64,000 nucleotides of DNA from Robertmurraya sp047302285 (GCF_047302285.1 NZ_CP154845.1:4340001-4404000), one strand, 5' to 3'; numbered from the stretch's first letter, positions 17,709 through 27,333 are shown. Numbers and translations are program-made. The notes: a model not told the origin generated them from the letters alone.

Positions 17709-19283
17709 TTATCTTACTTTTAATTGTGGCCAATCCAATTCGATTCCCTGCCCCACCAACAGCTGTTGGAACTGCTTTAGCTCGTTTGGGTTGTTTCGTA
17801 CTTCTGTTGGACGAAGATTCTTTTCCAAGCAATATGAAGCTAAATATCCAGCAGCTTCACCGACGTTCCACTCAACTGGATGAAGTCGATAACATCCTGA
17901 AGTAATATGTGTAGTTCCTAAATTTTTCCCAGCCGCTAAAACGTTTTTCACACGTTGAGGAATGATACTTCCTAACGGGATTTGGAACGGAAGACTTGCA
18001 ACATCAATATAATTTCTATCGCCTGTACTTGGATGTAAATCGATTCGATAACTACCAATACCTACAGAATCCTCAAATTGTGCACCTTTCACACCAGGTT
18101 GGAACTCTGGACTTACATGTTGCTCTACAACTGTAAATTCAGCTTTAATTCTTCTCGATTCACGAATATACGGCTCTGCCATACCATCTTCTGTGCCGAC
18201 AATATCTTTTCTTAAGCGCAAGCCTGGATACCCTTTTCCACCATCTGGACGTGGAGCTTCCGTTTGCATCCAATATAAGAAAGATAAAGAAAGCTGTTTC
18301 GCTTGATCAATATGTTTCAGCTTCTCTTCTTCACTTACTTCAATAACAGGTCCTAACCAGTAATCAATTTGCGGCCAATTAACCATAATAATATCACTAT
18401 CATAGGCGCCTTCTTGAAAATTATTTTTATCGATAATTCGTCTGAAAAGCCATAACGACTCAATCACTCTTTTCCCTTCTTGTGGGAACAAATCTCTTGT
18501 CCATGCATGAAGATCCTCAGGGAATGGATGCGTCCAGCTCAAGAGCTTGTCTGGCCAAAAATCTGGTTGATATTCCTTCCAGAAATCGTAATCACGCGGC
18601 CGCTCAATCGTGTGGTCTTCTCCCTCTAAATAATCTAGAGCGAAGCACACACTTATCGCTTGCATATCTAATGGATCTGCCTCGTCTAAAGCACTTGGTT
18701 CCCCTGTTTCCGCTTTTGACTCAGCTCCAGTTACATACTCCACATTCGCAAGTGGTAACACATCTCCACACTCTGTTGCATCAAGGAAGTATGGAGCTAT
18801 CAGCCTAATATGATTACCTGTTTCCAGGTTTTGAACCGTTATAGACTTTACTTGATCTCCATCCACTTCCGCTTCTTCAATTATGTGTTTTAGCAAAATC
18901 GTCACTCGTCCACTTGAAACAAATGGTGCCAACATTTCATTTAATACAGCTAGCGCAACCTTAGGCTCATGACAAAGTTTACTAACCCAACCGTTCCCAG
19001 GATTCAAGTTTCTGATTTTCCTTGCTTGTGGTGTTAAAGGGTAATGATTACGATAGTACTCACGTACACCATCTCTAAATTGACGATAGCTTGCTGTACA
19101 TCCAAATTGTTCGATCCATGGATGCTCATCCGGCGGGACCGCTTGACCTGTCAACTGACCACCAATCCATTTTGTTTCTTCTGTCATGATGACACGTTTT
19201 CCCATCTTTGCTGAGGCAAGAGCTGCTGCAACTCCCCCAGTACCCCCACCAACGATAATAACGTCTGCTTTCATTTGTCTCAT
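17709..19283 (-). CDS. FAD-dependent oxidoreductase (FAD_oxidored family)
   Basis: A 524-residue flavoprotein. The dinucleotide motif VIIVGGGTGGVAAALAS is at residues ~8-24, with WIGGQLTGQ after it and the second FAD motif VLAAGKNLGTTHI near the C-terminus; FLDATECGD lies in the middle. This is the PF12831 type often found in carbohydrate loci of bacteria, with undefined substrates. It lies between the ABC permeases and DUF624 in one operon. In this context it may oxidise the imported sugar or an aglycone before or after phosphorolysis. No signal peptide is seen, so it acts in the cytoplasm. Confidence 0.8.
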   Translation of the reverse strand: MRQMKADVIIVGGGTGGVAAALASAKMGKRVIMTEETKWIGGQLTGQAVPPDEHPWIEQFGCTASYRQFRDGVREYYRNHYPLTPQARKIRNLNPGNGWVSKLCHEPKVALAVLNEMLAPFVSSGRVTILLKHIIEEAEVDGDQVKSITVQNLETGNHIRLIAPYFLDATECGDVLPLANVEYVTGAESKAETGEPSALDEADPLDMQAISVCFALDYLEGEDHTIERPRDYDFWKEYQPDFWPDKLLSWTHPFPEDLHAWTRDLFPQEGKRVIESLWLFRRIIDKNNFQEGAYDSDIIMVNWPQIDYWLGPVIEVSEEEKLKHIDQAKQLSLSFLYWMQTEAPRPDGGKGYPGLRLRKDIVGTEDGMAEPYIRESRRIKAEFTVVEQHVSPEFQPGVKGAQFEDSVGIGSYRIDLHPSTGDRNYIDVASLPFQIPLGSIIPQRVKNVLAAGKNLGTTHITSGCYRLHPVEWNVGEAAGYLASYCLEKNLRPTEVRNNPNELKQFQQLLVGQGIELDWPQLKVR

Positions 19284-19300
19284 CTAAATAACCTCCATTA

Positions 19301-20179
19301 CTAGCCTTTTACTGAAGAACTGACTAAACCTTCAATAATATATTTTTGTCCAATTAAAAATACGATAATAATCGGGATAACGGATGCTGTAGCTGCCGCC
19401 ATCATACCTGGATAATCAATCGAAAATTCTAATACAAAATTATTTAACCCAAGAGGCACCGTATAGAGAGCCTCACTTACTAGGAACACCAAGGCATCCT
19501 CATAGTTGTTCCAGCTCCAAGTGAAATCTAGAATAGCAAAGGTAGCAATTGTTGGTTTAGCAAGCGGAAGGAAGATTTGAAAGAAAATCCGAAAATGTCC
19601 TGCTCCGTCTATAAAGGCTGCCTCTGATAGTTCATTCGGAAGTGTCATGAAGAACTGCCTCATATAAAACACACCAATAATAGTGAAGAAGGTCGGTAGT
19701 ATAAGTGCCCAATGCGTATTGTAGATTCCAGCCCAGTCAAACATAATGAACTTTGGTACAAATAATACTTGAGGTGGTACCATCATGGTTAATAGGTACA
19801 AGACAAAAAATGCATCTCGCCCTTTAAAAGGAATCCTCGCAAATCCATATGCTGCGAAAGCACCAATTGTTATCGCACCGACCGTACCTATAATAGCAAT
19901 TTTCAAGGAATTCCAGTAATAGGTGAGGAAGCTTAATTCACCTAACCACACCTTTTTATGAGCATCCCAATTTAACTCGGACGGAATCCACCGAATTGGA
20001 CTTGTAAAAACTTCTGACTGTGTTTTAAATGAAGTGCTAATCATCCAGAAAAACGGGATTATCATAATGATCCCGATGATAACCATAACAATCGTTGTGA
20101 TAAGCTTAGCTGTGTTTATTTTTTTCGTTTTTTTGGCAGATGGTGACGTATTGATGTCTGACAAGGTTTCTGATGCCAT
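19301..20179 (-). CDS. Sugar ABC transporter permease (MalG type)
   Basis: A 292-residue inner membrane permease with six predicted helices. The coupling-loop motif is EAAFIDGAGHFRIFFQIFLPLAKP, typical of binding-protein-dependent sugar permeases. It follows the partner permease by 19 bases and precedes the FAD oxidoreductase. The importer has no ATPase gene in its operon, so MsmX (11769-12866) probably provides energy. Confidence 0.9.
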   Translation of the reverse strand: MASETLSDINTSPSAKKTKKINTAKLITTIVMVIIGIIMIIPFFWMISTSFKTQSEVFTSPIRWIPSELNWDAHKKVWLGELSFLTYYWNSLKIAIIGTVGAITIGAFAAYGFARIPFKGRDAFFVLYLLTMMVPPQVLFVPKFIMFDWAGIYNTHWALILPTFFTIIGVFYMRQFFMTLPNELSEAAFIDGAGHFRIFFQIFLPLAKPTIATFAILDFTWSWNNYEDALVFLVSEALYTVPLGLNNFVLEFSIDYPGMMAAATASVIPIIIVFLIGQKYIIEGLVSSSVKG

Positions 20180-20198
20180 GTTGAGTTACCTCCTTTAT

Positions 20199-21077
20199 TT
20201 AATAATGCACCCATTTCTTCTGACCGTACCATTGAACGATCGTTATAACGAAAATAACAATAAACAGTACGATGGCAATCGTTGATGCGTAACCTAGTTC
20301 ATAATACCTGAATGCCGTTTGGTACACGTATAGAGGAAGAATGTTAGTACTGTTTGCCGGACCTCCACCAGTCACTGCTTGGATAAGTCCAAAGTTCTTA
20401 AAGGCGTTGATCGTCCCAATGATAAACAAAAAGAATGTAATCGGGCTTACGTAAGGAAAGGTGACATATCTTATTACCTGCCAGCGTTTTGCTCCATCCA
20501 TTTCAGCTGCCTCTTCAAGCTCTCTTGGAACGTCTTGTAATGCAGCCAAATAAATGATGATGTTAAAGCCCATGATTTGCCATGCAGACATTATGATAAT
20601 GGCATACATTGAAGAATTAGTAGATGATAACCATCCCGGTGGATTATCAATCCCTAGACTCATTAAAAATAGGTTAATTGGACCAGCAGATGGGTGAAAT
20701 AACAACATCCAAACAAATCCAATAGCAATACTGCTAATTAAATATGGTAAGAAGAACGTCGCTCTTAATGCATTCTTCATATAGACACTTTTATTCAAGA
20801 TAACGGCAATAATAAAGCCTAATAAGACGGCAATTGGTACATGTAATAAATATAAAAAGTTATTGCCTAGAGCTTGAAAGAATAGCTTGTCTGACCATAA
20901 CCTTTGGAAATTTTCTAAACCTATAAATACAGTCCCTTTTCCACTAGGTCCTGTCCAATCTGTAAAAGCTAAACCAAATGAAAATAAAAGTGGAAAAAGA
21001 AAAAAAGTACAAACACCTACCACACTAGGCAAAATAAATAAATATCCGATTCTATTCTGCTTCTTCATCCAATTCAA
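20199..21077 (-). CDS. Sugar ABC transporter permease (MalF type)
   Basis: A 292-residue permease with six helices and the coupling motif EEAAEMDGAKRWQVIRYVTFP. It partners with the downstream MalG-type permease. The gene is the second of the importer operon, about 130 bases after the binding-protein gene. Confidence 0.9.
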   Translation of the reverse strand: MNWMKKQNRIGYLFILPSVVGVCTFFLFPLLFSFGLAFTDWTGPSGKGTVFIGLENFQRLWSDKLFFQALGNNFLYLLHVPIAVLLGFIIAVILNKSVYMKNALRATFFLPYLISSIAIGFVWMLLFHPSAGPINLFLMSLGIDNPPGWLSSTNSSMYAIIIMSAWQIMGFNIIIYLAALQDVPRELEEAAEMDGAKRWQVIRYVTFPYVSPITFFLFIIGTINAFKNFGLIQAVTGGGPANSTNILPLYVYQTAFRYYELGYASTIAIVLFIVIFVITIVQWYGQKKWVHY

Positions 21078-21210
21078 GAGATATACCTCCCTACCTGCAA
21101 ATTATGTTATTACTTCTCTCAATAAGCTGAGTATAAATAGGGAGAGGAGGTAGCTTAATTAGCCTCAACCTCCTCAACTTGTTACATTCCTACTCAAATA
21201 AATATTCTTT

Positions 21211-22500
21211 TTACTTACTTCTTTCTAAGAAGTTGTTATGGAATTCAACCACATTATTAATTGTTGTATCTAGATCTTGATCACCAATAAAGTATCTCTC
21301 AATTTCTTGGTTTATATTATCTAATACTTGGTATGAAGGCTCTCTTAACATTTCTGTATTCTCAACTTCGTATGTGCGATTCAAACTATCCACATTATAA
21401 GTATCCTCTGCACCTTGAATGATTAACTGTCTAGCTTCTTCCTGTGGAGCATCAACAGAAGCTGGCACACGACCTCCAGGTGCTAATTCCATCATACCTT
21501 CTTTTGCATACCATTGAATAAATTCCCATGCCTCATCAGGATGAGATGATTCTGCTACGATTGACATCGCATCTTCAACGTGATGAGCCGGCGTACTTTG
21601 ACCGTCAAAATGCGGATAAGGAACAAAAGCAATTTTGAAATCCCTTGGATACTCATTTAAATCATTTGATAATCTTAAACGCCATGCTCCCGCTTGATAC
21701 ATGCCAATTTCTCCATTTAGGAACATTTGCTCAGGAGCCATGTTTGTTGACACTTGCTCTGATAATACTGGCATCGTTTTATCATCATGCATCATTTCAT
21801 AGAACATTTGTAATCCTTTACGAACATTCGCATGATCCAGGTTAGATTTCCCATCTTCATTGACAAATCCATCATCAATAAGAGCATTTTGAATAATACC
21901 GTGTATCGTATTGGCATCCAATGCATACGAATATTTAAATCCGGCATCTTTCAATGTATTAGCGTATTCTCTCAATTCATCCCATGTAAGTGTCTCTGGA
22001 ATCTCTAATCCTTTTTCTTTTAAAGCATCTTCATTTAACATAATAAAAATGGCATTAATGTTAGTTGGAAGAGCGTAATACTTATCATTCAATTTCCACT
22101 TTGATGCTGCTGGTCCAATTTTTTCTTGAATGTATGCGTCATCAATTTTATCCGACAAATCCAAAAGAAAATCTGAATCAACTCTTTGCTCGTAATCGTT
22201 CGGAGAATGTGACATTAGAATATCAATATCTTCTCCAGTCTGTAGTGCCGTATTAACACGAAGGTTTCCCTCATCATCATTAACATAGCGATTATATTTA
22301 ACTTGTACATCAGAGTGTTCTGCATTCCACTTATCAACTACAGCTTGAGGTCCGTTTTCTGCAGGAACTCCACCCCAGAAATTCAACGTGATTTTGCCAT
22401 CTTCTTCACTATTCTTTTTATCATTATCTCCCCCACAAGCAGTTAAAAATAGAGAAAGAGATAGAATAGCCACTAATGATATTATCTTGATTTTTTTCAT
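21211..22500 (-). CDS. Sugar-binding lipoprotein of the ABC importer
   Basis: A 429-residue extracellular solute-binding protein of family 1. The signal peptide ends in the lipobox LFLTACGG (Cys at ~22), so it is a lipoprotein on the outer face of the membrane. AAGGAGG lies before the ATG. It is the first gene of the importer operon and has LacI-type palindromes upstream. The ligand is probably a gluco-disaccharide or its oxidised form, judging from the GH65 and FAD enzymes downstream. Confidence 0.92.
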   Translation of the reverse strand: MKKIKIISLVAILSLSLFLTACGGDNDKKNSEEDGKITLNFWGGVPAENGPQAVVDKWNAEHSDVQVKYNRYVNDDEGNLRVNTALQTGEDIDILMSHSPNDYEQRVDSDFLLDLSDKIDDAYIQEKIGPAASKWKLNDKYYALPTNINAIFIMLNEDALKEKGLEIPETLTWDELREYANTLKDAGFKYSYALDANTIHGIIQNALIDDGFVNEDGKSNLDHANVRKGLQMFYEMMHDDKTMPVLSEQVSTNMAPEQMFLNGEIGMYQAGAWRLRLSNDLNEYPRDFKIAFVPYPHFDGQSTPAHHVEDAMSIVAESSHPDEAWEFIQWYAKEGMMELAPGGRVPASVDAPQEEARQLIIQGAEDTYNVDSLNRTYEVENTEMLREPSYQVLDNINQEIERYFIGDQDLDTTINNVVEFHNNFLERSK

Positions 22501-22577
22501 AGTACATGTCCTCCTTATATTTAATATTTTATCTTACGCAAATAGACGAAAATCACTCCTTATCATCTTGTTTTACT

Positions 22578-22597
22578 CTTTGAAAAGCTTTTCAAAG
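22578..22597. promoter_or_regulatory. LacI-type operator 1 of the disaccharide operon
   Basis: CTTTGAAAAGCTTTTCAAAG is a perfect 20-base palindrome about 80 bases upstream of the binding-protein start. The central layout is that of LacI/MalR-family operators. Confidence 0.65.
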
Positions 22598-22660
22598 CAT
22601 TTCAAAAAAATATATTAATATTTTTCTAGATTGAAGGATATTTCTATTCTTTTCTCGAAA

Positions 22661-22686
22661 TTTTTTTGAAAACCTTTTCAAAAAAA
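22661..22686. promoter_or_regulatory. LacI-type operator 2 of the disaccharide operon
   Basis: TGAAAACCTTTTCA flanked by T and A runs: same half-site as operator 1 with a different centre, about 85 bases from it. The spacing would allow looping by a tetramer or binding of two dimers. Confidence 0.55.
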
Positions 22687-22799
22687 GTTTATCAAATATT
22701 TATGATGATCGCAATATGTTTTCTCTTGAATATTATTTGAACTTTATTCTTCATAGAGAAAATCGCTGTTATTAACGAATTCTCCAAATCTCTTTTTAA

Positions 22800-22828
22800 T
22801 AAAAAATCCCAGAAAAAATCTGGGATTC
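22800..22828 (-). terminator. Terminator after ecfT
   Basis: Stem AATCCCAGA / TCTGGGATT with a short A-rich loop, followed on the minus strand by a T run. It ends the ECF operon. Confidence 0.8.
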
Positions 22829-22839
22829 GAGAGTATTTG

Positions 22840-23670
22840 TTATTGAAAAGGATTATAAAAACGATTTCCATCATGGAAAGTGATCATAAGGGTTGCGACC
22901 AAAATTAGTACAAAACAAGAAAGGACCACATAGTCACTCGTTTTGAATGAGCGGGAACTATACCAGGTTCGCTTTTTATTTTTCCCGAAGCCGCGAAGCT
23001 CCATCGCATTGCTTATCGTTTCGATTTTATCGAGACTTGATAAAATCAGTGGGATAATAATCGAAGCAGCGTTTTTTACACGTCTTGGTAGCTTTTCCTT
23101 TTTCGACATGTCCAATCCACGTGCTTGTTGAGAAAGAGCGATGTTACGAAAATCTCTTTGTACATCTGGGATATACCGCAGAGCTAAAGCAACAGCATAG
23201 GATATTCGGTAACTAACCCCAATTCTATTTAACGATGCAGCAAATTCACTTGGATGAGTCGTCACAATAAAGAGGAGCGCCACCGGGGTAACCGTGAAAT
23301 ATTTCAAACTGATATTAAACTGATAAAAAATTTGCTCCAATGTAACATTGTATCTCCCCGCTATTTCAAACAAGACATGGCTCGTTCCGTAAATCTTGAC
23401 TCCTTCTTGAGGTGAGAATCCATAGATCGCAATATTGTTAAGGATCAAAAAGATTAAAATAAAGATTAGCACAAAGGAGATTTCCTTTAGCTCAATCTTA
23501 GAAACGATAAAAATCCACATCCCCATCAAAAATAGGAACACTAATATCCGTGTATCATATGTCAGCATGGCAGCGGAAGACCATAGGATAAAACAAAGAA
23601 GCTTAGTGACACCAGTTAAGCGATGAACGGGTGTATTTCTGTCAATATACGCTAGCATTTCTACTGCCAT
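22840..23670 (-). CDS. ecfT: ECF transporter transmembrane protein (EcfT)
   Basis: A 276-residue membrane protein with about six helices. The cytoplasmic coupling helices carry the family pattern RGLDMSKKEKLPRRVKNA and the later SNAMELRGFGKNKKRTWY, the two Ala-Arg-Gly-like motifs by which EcfT holds the ATPases (here ARG and LRG). It joins the S component and ATPase into an energy-coupling-factor importer. It overlaps the ATPase gene by ten bases, so the two are translationally coupled. Confidence 0.88.
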   Translation of the reverse strand: MAVEMLAYIDRNTPVHRLTGVTKLLCFILWSSAAMLTYDTRILVFLFLMGMWIFIVSKIELKEISFVLIFILIFLILNNIAIYGFSPQEGVKIYGTSHVLFEIAGRYNVTLEQIFYQFNISLKYFTVTPVALLFIVTTHPSEFAASLNRIGVSYRISYAVALALRYIPDVQRDFRNIALSQQARGLDMSKKEKLPRRVKNAASIIIPLILSSLDKIETISNAMELRGFGKNKKRTWYSSRSFKTSDYVVLSCFVLILVATLMITFHDGNRFYNPFQ

Positions 23671-25373
23671 TTTTTACGCTCCTCTCTATCAAAAGAAATG
23701 AAGCGATCCACGAAGTCCTTTGGCTCATCTATGCCAATCCGCTCCGCTAACTCAAATAGGGACGTTTCCTTTAAGTTCGCTTGTTGAATAAGCGCACGAT
23801 TTGTTAACACGGCTGAAGAAGACTCGTCCGCAATAATTTTTCCATCAGTAATTACTATAGCTCGAGGAGTATACTCAAGCATAATGTGCATATCATGGGT
23901 GACCATCATAATCGTCATCCCTTGTCGATTTAATTCTACTAAAAATTCCATAATCTCTGTATAATGGCGTAGATCTTGCCCTGCCGTTGGCTCGTCGAGA
24001 ATGAGAATTTCAGGTTCCAATACAAGAATTGAGGCGATGGTTACTCTTTTCTTTTGTCCAAAGCTCAAAGCGGAAATGGGCCAATTTCGAAATGGATACA
24101 ATCCGCAAACTTTAAGCGTTTGTTCCACTCGCTCTTTTATCTCATTTTCCGGAACTCCTCGAATCGTCAGCCCTAGAGCAACCTCCTCAAAAATCATATT
24201 TTTCGATATCATATGATTGGGATTTTGCATCACCATTCCAATTCGAAGAGCACGCTCTTTGATCGAATCCTCCGTCACATCTTTTCCATTAAAGAAAACT
24301 TTCCCTGATTGAAGTTTTTCGAATCCACAAATAAGCTTAATAAGAGTCGATTTCCCTGCCCCATTCTTTCCAACGATGCTGACCATTTCTCCTTTTTGAA
24401 TGGTAAAAGAAAGATCATGAATCATTTTTTGATCACTTTGATAGGAAAAAGAGAGGTGCTGGGCATCCAAAATCGGTGATGCCTGTTCCACTTGACTTTC
24501 TCTTTCAACACCTTCATACCACTCAACCAACTTTTCCTTACAATCCTTCAGCTCAAATGTATTCATATGAGACGGTCGCATTTCTTCAATCAATGTGCAG
24601 CCAGCATACTTAGCAGCTTTCACATATAACGGCTCTCGAATATAGTATTGTTCTAAAATTGGACTTACCAACAATGCATCGGGTGTATCGTCAGCCACGA
24701 TTCGTCCATCATCAATGACAATGATACGGTCCACATCTTTATGTAGAACATATTCTAATCGGTGCTCGATAATGACAATCGTTTTATTCATTTGCTTATG
24801 AATTTGATCGATTAGTTCAATCGCTGATTTCCCTGTTGTCGGATCTAGATTGGCTAATGGTTCATCGAACAAAAGAATATCGACTTCATCTACCATCACT
24901 CCTGCCAATGAGACTCTTTGCTTTTGCCCACCTGAAAGATGATGGACTGATGCTTTCAAATACGATTCCATATCAACCATTTTCGCCGTATCACGGACAA
25001 TTTGGGCCATTTTCGCTTGCTCAACACAATCATTTTCTAATGTAAAAGCAATATCTTCCCCGACCGTAAGACCAATGAACTGACCGTCTGGGTCTTGTAA
25101 AACCGTACCGACCATTTTTGCTAAAGTAAAAATATCTAAATCCTTTGCCTCTTGTCCTTTAATGGTAAGACTTCCAGTCACTTCACCTTTGTATGAAAAA
25201 GGAACCAGCCCATTCAAACACTGACCAATCGTACTTTTTCCAGAGCCAGAAGGGCCCACAATCAACACTTTTTCCCCTTCATAAATCGTCAGGTTCAAAT
25301 GGTGCAGGGTGGGCTCTATTTGGCTGTTGTATTTAAAACTGTAGTTGCGAAATTCAATGACTGGCTTTTTCAT
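23661..25373 (-). CDS. ECF transporter double ATPase
   Basis: A 570-residue protein holding two ABC ATPase domains in one chain. The first has Walker A GPSGSGKST (~39-47), signature LSGGQKQR and Walker B ILLFDEP. The second has Walker A GKNGAGKST, a variant signature LSFGQKKR and Walker B ILILDEP. This fused EcfA1-EcfA2 layout is like YkoD. It powers the ECF importer with EcfT and the S component encoded on either side. Confidence 0.9.
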   Translation of the reverse strand: MKKPVIEFRNYSFKYNSQIEPTLHHLNLTIYEGEKVLIVGPSGSGKSTIGQCLNGLVPFSYKGEVTGSLTIKGQEAKDLDIFTLAKMVGTVLQDPDGQFIGLTVGEDIAFTLENDCVEQAKMAQIVRDTAKMVDMESYLKASVHHLSGGQKQRVSLAGVMVDEVDILLFDEPLANLDPTTGKSAIELIDQIHKQMNKTIVIIEHRLEYVLHKDVDRIIVIDDGRIVADDTPDALLVSPILEQYYIREPLYVKAAKYAGCTLIEEMRPSHMNTFELKDCKEKLVEWYEGVERESQVEQASPILDAQHLSFSYQSDQKMIHDLSFTIQKGEMVSIVGKNGAGKSTLIKLICGFEKLQSGKVFFNGKDVTEDSIKERALRIGMVMQNPNHMISKNMIFEEVALGLTIRGVPENEIKERVEQTLKVCGLYPFRNWPISALSFGQKKRVTIASILVLEPEILILDEPTAGQDLRHYTEIMEFLVELNRQGMTIMMVTHDMHIMLEYTPRAIVITDGKIIADESSSAVLTNRALIQQANLKETSLFELAERIGIDEPKDFVDRFISFDREERKKWQ

Positions 25374-25404
25374 TTTTTAAATCGTGTCCTCTCCAAAAAA
25401 CTGT

Positions 25405-25971
25405 CTATAGTTCTCTATGTAAGCTATTGCTCTGGCTGCGTGTTTTGGAATAAGCAAAAAGTAAAATCGTTCCTAATACCCCTACTGTAATGATATTGGA
25501 AAGTCCAGCAAAGGCACCTTGAGCGAAAACTTTGTTCGCAGGCTCCGCATAAATGAGAATATCTAGCCAAGGTGCAAGCAAGAACCAACCAATTCCTTGA
25601 GCGATCACTTGAATGATATTAAAGGTAATCACCTTTTTCACATTGAAGACACCTGATCCTATATCAATTCGTTTTGCGGCCAAGCCTATCACCACGCCTA
25701 CGAATAAGGATACAATCACCCAACTCCACCATACGGAACCGTAGGAAATCGCATCATTAAGCGCATGCCCGATAAGGCCAATTAATCCTCCAGCAATCGG
25801 TCCAAAGACAACCGCCATTAATGCTAAAAATGCATAGGACGTTTGAATGGAAGTATTGGGAATCGGTGAAGGAATCGAAGCGAATTTTGCTAAAATCAGA
25901 AATAGCGCTGCCCCAATTCCAATAGCTACAATCGTTTTAATAGAAATATTATTTCTTTTCAATAAGTCCAA
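25405..25971 (-). CDS. ECF substrate-binding S component (UPF0397-like)
   Basis: A 188-residue membrane protein with about five or six helices. The N-terminal KTIVAIGIGAALFLILAKFASIPSPIPN and GPIAGGLIGLIGHALNDA resemble the UPF0397 group of S components. The substrate is not fixed by the sequence. The T-box leader and the SAM hydrolase in front point to methionine, a methionine precursor or a SAM breakdown product. It lies about 30 bases upstream of the ATPase gene. Confidence 0.8.
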   Translation of the reverse strand: MDLLKRNNISIKTIVAIGIGAALFLILAKFASIPSPIPNTSIQTSYAFLALMAVVFGPIAGGLIGLIGHALNDAISYGSVWWSWVIVSLFVGVVIGLAAKRIDIGSGVFNVKKVITFNIIQVIAQGIGWFLLAPWLDILIYAEPANKVFAQGAFAGLSNIITVGVLGTILLFAYSKTRSQSNSLHREL

Positions 25972-26084
25972 CCCCTTTTTCTTTATTAATATTATAATTT
26001 TTAATTATAAACTTTTTTCTAAATATTTGTTACTTTTTTACCAGATATTTATACTAGTAATATTAAAAATCGTTCGGAATTTCC

Positions 26085-26942
26085 CTAATTATAACTAATA
26101 TTTGACACTTTTCGTATTGAAATTTTCCAATTTACGCCTGTTTCAACATGATAGGCTTTTGCAAATGAACCTTGATTTAAAGCAACCCCAATTTTATCGA
26201 GTGAATTCACATATAATAGTGGTTCTCCTAAATGACTGTCTGCAAAAGAACGACCATACGTCATAATATTTTTATAGACTTGGCGTGTATTGTTTTCAAT
26301 CGTGACTTCAAATGAATCACCGTAGACAATATCTAATTGTTTAAAGAGTTCCCGATCGATATTGGTCCATAAATTTCCGAAACGAACATCAAGGATATCA
26401 ATACTACCTGTAACTCCTCCTTTGATCAGCTTCGATTCTGATACCGGTAACTCAATAATCGAATCCACTTCTACCTCAGGACCGACTTGTTCAAATGTAA
26501 TGACTCCTGTTGCCAATCTAGCACCAGTAAAAGCATACACATCACGACCATGAAAGGTATAAGATTCTCCTGATTTCGGAAGTCGATTCACGTTTTCATC
26601 AATGATTCTTGCTTCCACAATGCCGATTTCTTTCTTGATTTGTGTCAATGTTCCATTATCAGGAGTGACGATATAGTGATTGGTAGCCGTCTTCACCACA
26701 ACACTTCTTCTATCAGAACCTACCCCTGGATCGACGACAGATACAAAGACCGTTCCTTCTGGCCAATATGATATCGTTTGGTATAGTCGATAAGCACCTT
26801 CCCAAATATTGTATTGGGGAATGTCATGGGTAAGATCAAATATTCGAATCGCAGGATGTACAGATAATGCCACCCCGTACATCGCACTTACAGCACCATC
26901 ACTAATTCCAAAATCCGTTTGTAACACTAAGTAGTTTTTCAC
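26085..26942 (-). CDS. SAM hydrolase (SAM hydroxide adenosyltransferase family)
   Basis: A 285-residue member of the DUF62 / SAM hydroxide adenosyltransferase family, which hydrolyses S-adenosylmethionine to adenosine and methionine. Visible motifs are LQTDFGISDGAVSAMYGV with the active Asp at the N-terminus, VVDPGVGSDRR, and APDNGTL-like TPDNGTLTQI, with FHGRDVYAFTGARLA. It is the first gene behind the T-box, and the ECF importer follows. AAGGAGG precedes the start. Its role may be to trim SAM when methionine is scarce; this is inference. Confidence 0.87.
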   Translation of the reverse strand: MKNYLVLQTDFGISDGAVSAMYGVALSVHPAIRIFDLTHDIPQYNIWEGAYRLYQTISYWPEGTVFVSVVDPGVGSDRRSVVVKTATNHYIVTPDNGTLTQIKKEIGIVEARIIDENVNRLPKSGESYTFHGRDVYAFTGARLATGVITFEQVGPEVEVDSIIELPVSESKLIKGGVTGSIDILDVRFGNLWTNIDRELFKQLDIVYGDSFEVTIENNTRQVYKNIMTYGRSFADSHLGEPLLYVNSLDKIGVALNQGSFAKAYHVETGVNWKISIRKVSNISYN

Positions 26943-26954
26943 GATAATTCCTCC

Positions 26955-27300
26955 TTATAAAATAAAAAAAACACGTCTTTATCCACCACTGGATAAGGAC
27001 GTGTTTTATAGATCACGTGGTACCACCTTAATTCACTGTTTGCTCACGCAAGACAGTCTCAACAAGTACATAGGCATGATTGTTCCTTTGCCTAGATACT
27101 GTGGTATTGATAACGAGTACCAAATCTCGTCGGAACCTACTAATATCCCTAAAGGATACGTTCAGCACGAAACTCAGAGGCCATTGTTCAGATTCGAATT
27201 TTTGCTTCTTTTCAGCTACCGAAGCTCTCTGTGTAAAATTACTAAATCCTACTTTTTCTCTTCATCGTCTTTCGTTTGTGAAAAATTCAATTAATTTAAA
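26955..27300 (-). ncRNA. T-box leader, probably sensing tRNA-Met
   Basis: On the minus strand the leader holds the T-box antiterminator core AAGGTGGTACCACG (27016-27029), then the terminator stem AAACACGTC...GACGTGTTTT with a long T run (about 26962-27006) just before the SAM hydrolase. Upstream, stem I shows the AGAGAGC/GGTAGCTG apical elements and a kink-turn-like GATGAAGAG/CTCTGAG base. In the specifier loop next to CCTCTGAG the sequence is GAACAATGGC; the codon read is most likely ATG (Met). Uncharged tRNA would allow read-through into the SAM hydrolase-ECF operon. The T-box is certain; the Met assignment is moderately supported. Confidence 0.9.
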
Positions 27301-27304
27301 ACTG

Positions 27305-27333
27305 ATTATAGAGCATGATTTTAAAAAGCGCAA
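27305..27333 (-). promoter_or_regulatory. Promoter of the T-box transcript
   Basis: Minus strand TTGCGC (27333-27328) and TATAAT (27310-27305) with 17 bases between, just upstream of the T-box leader. Confidence 0.7.
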
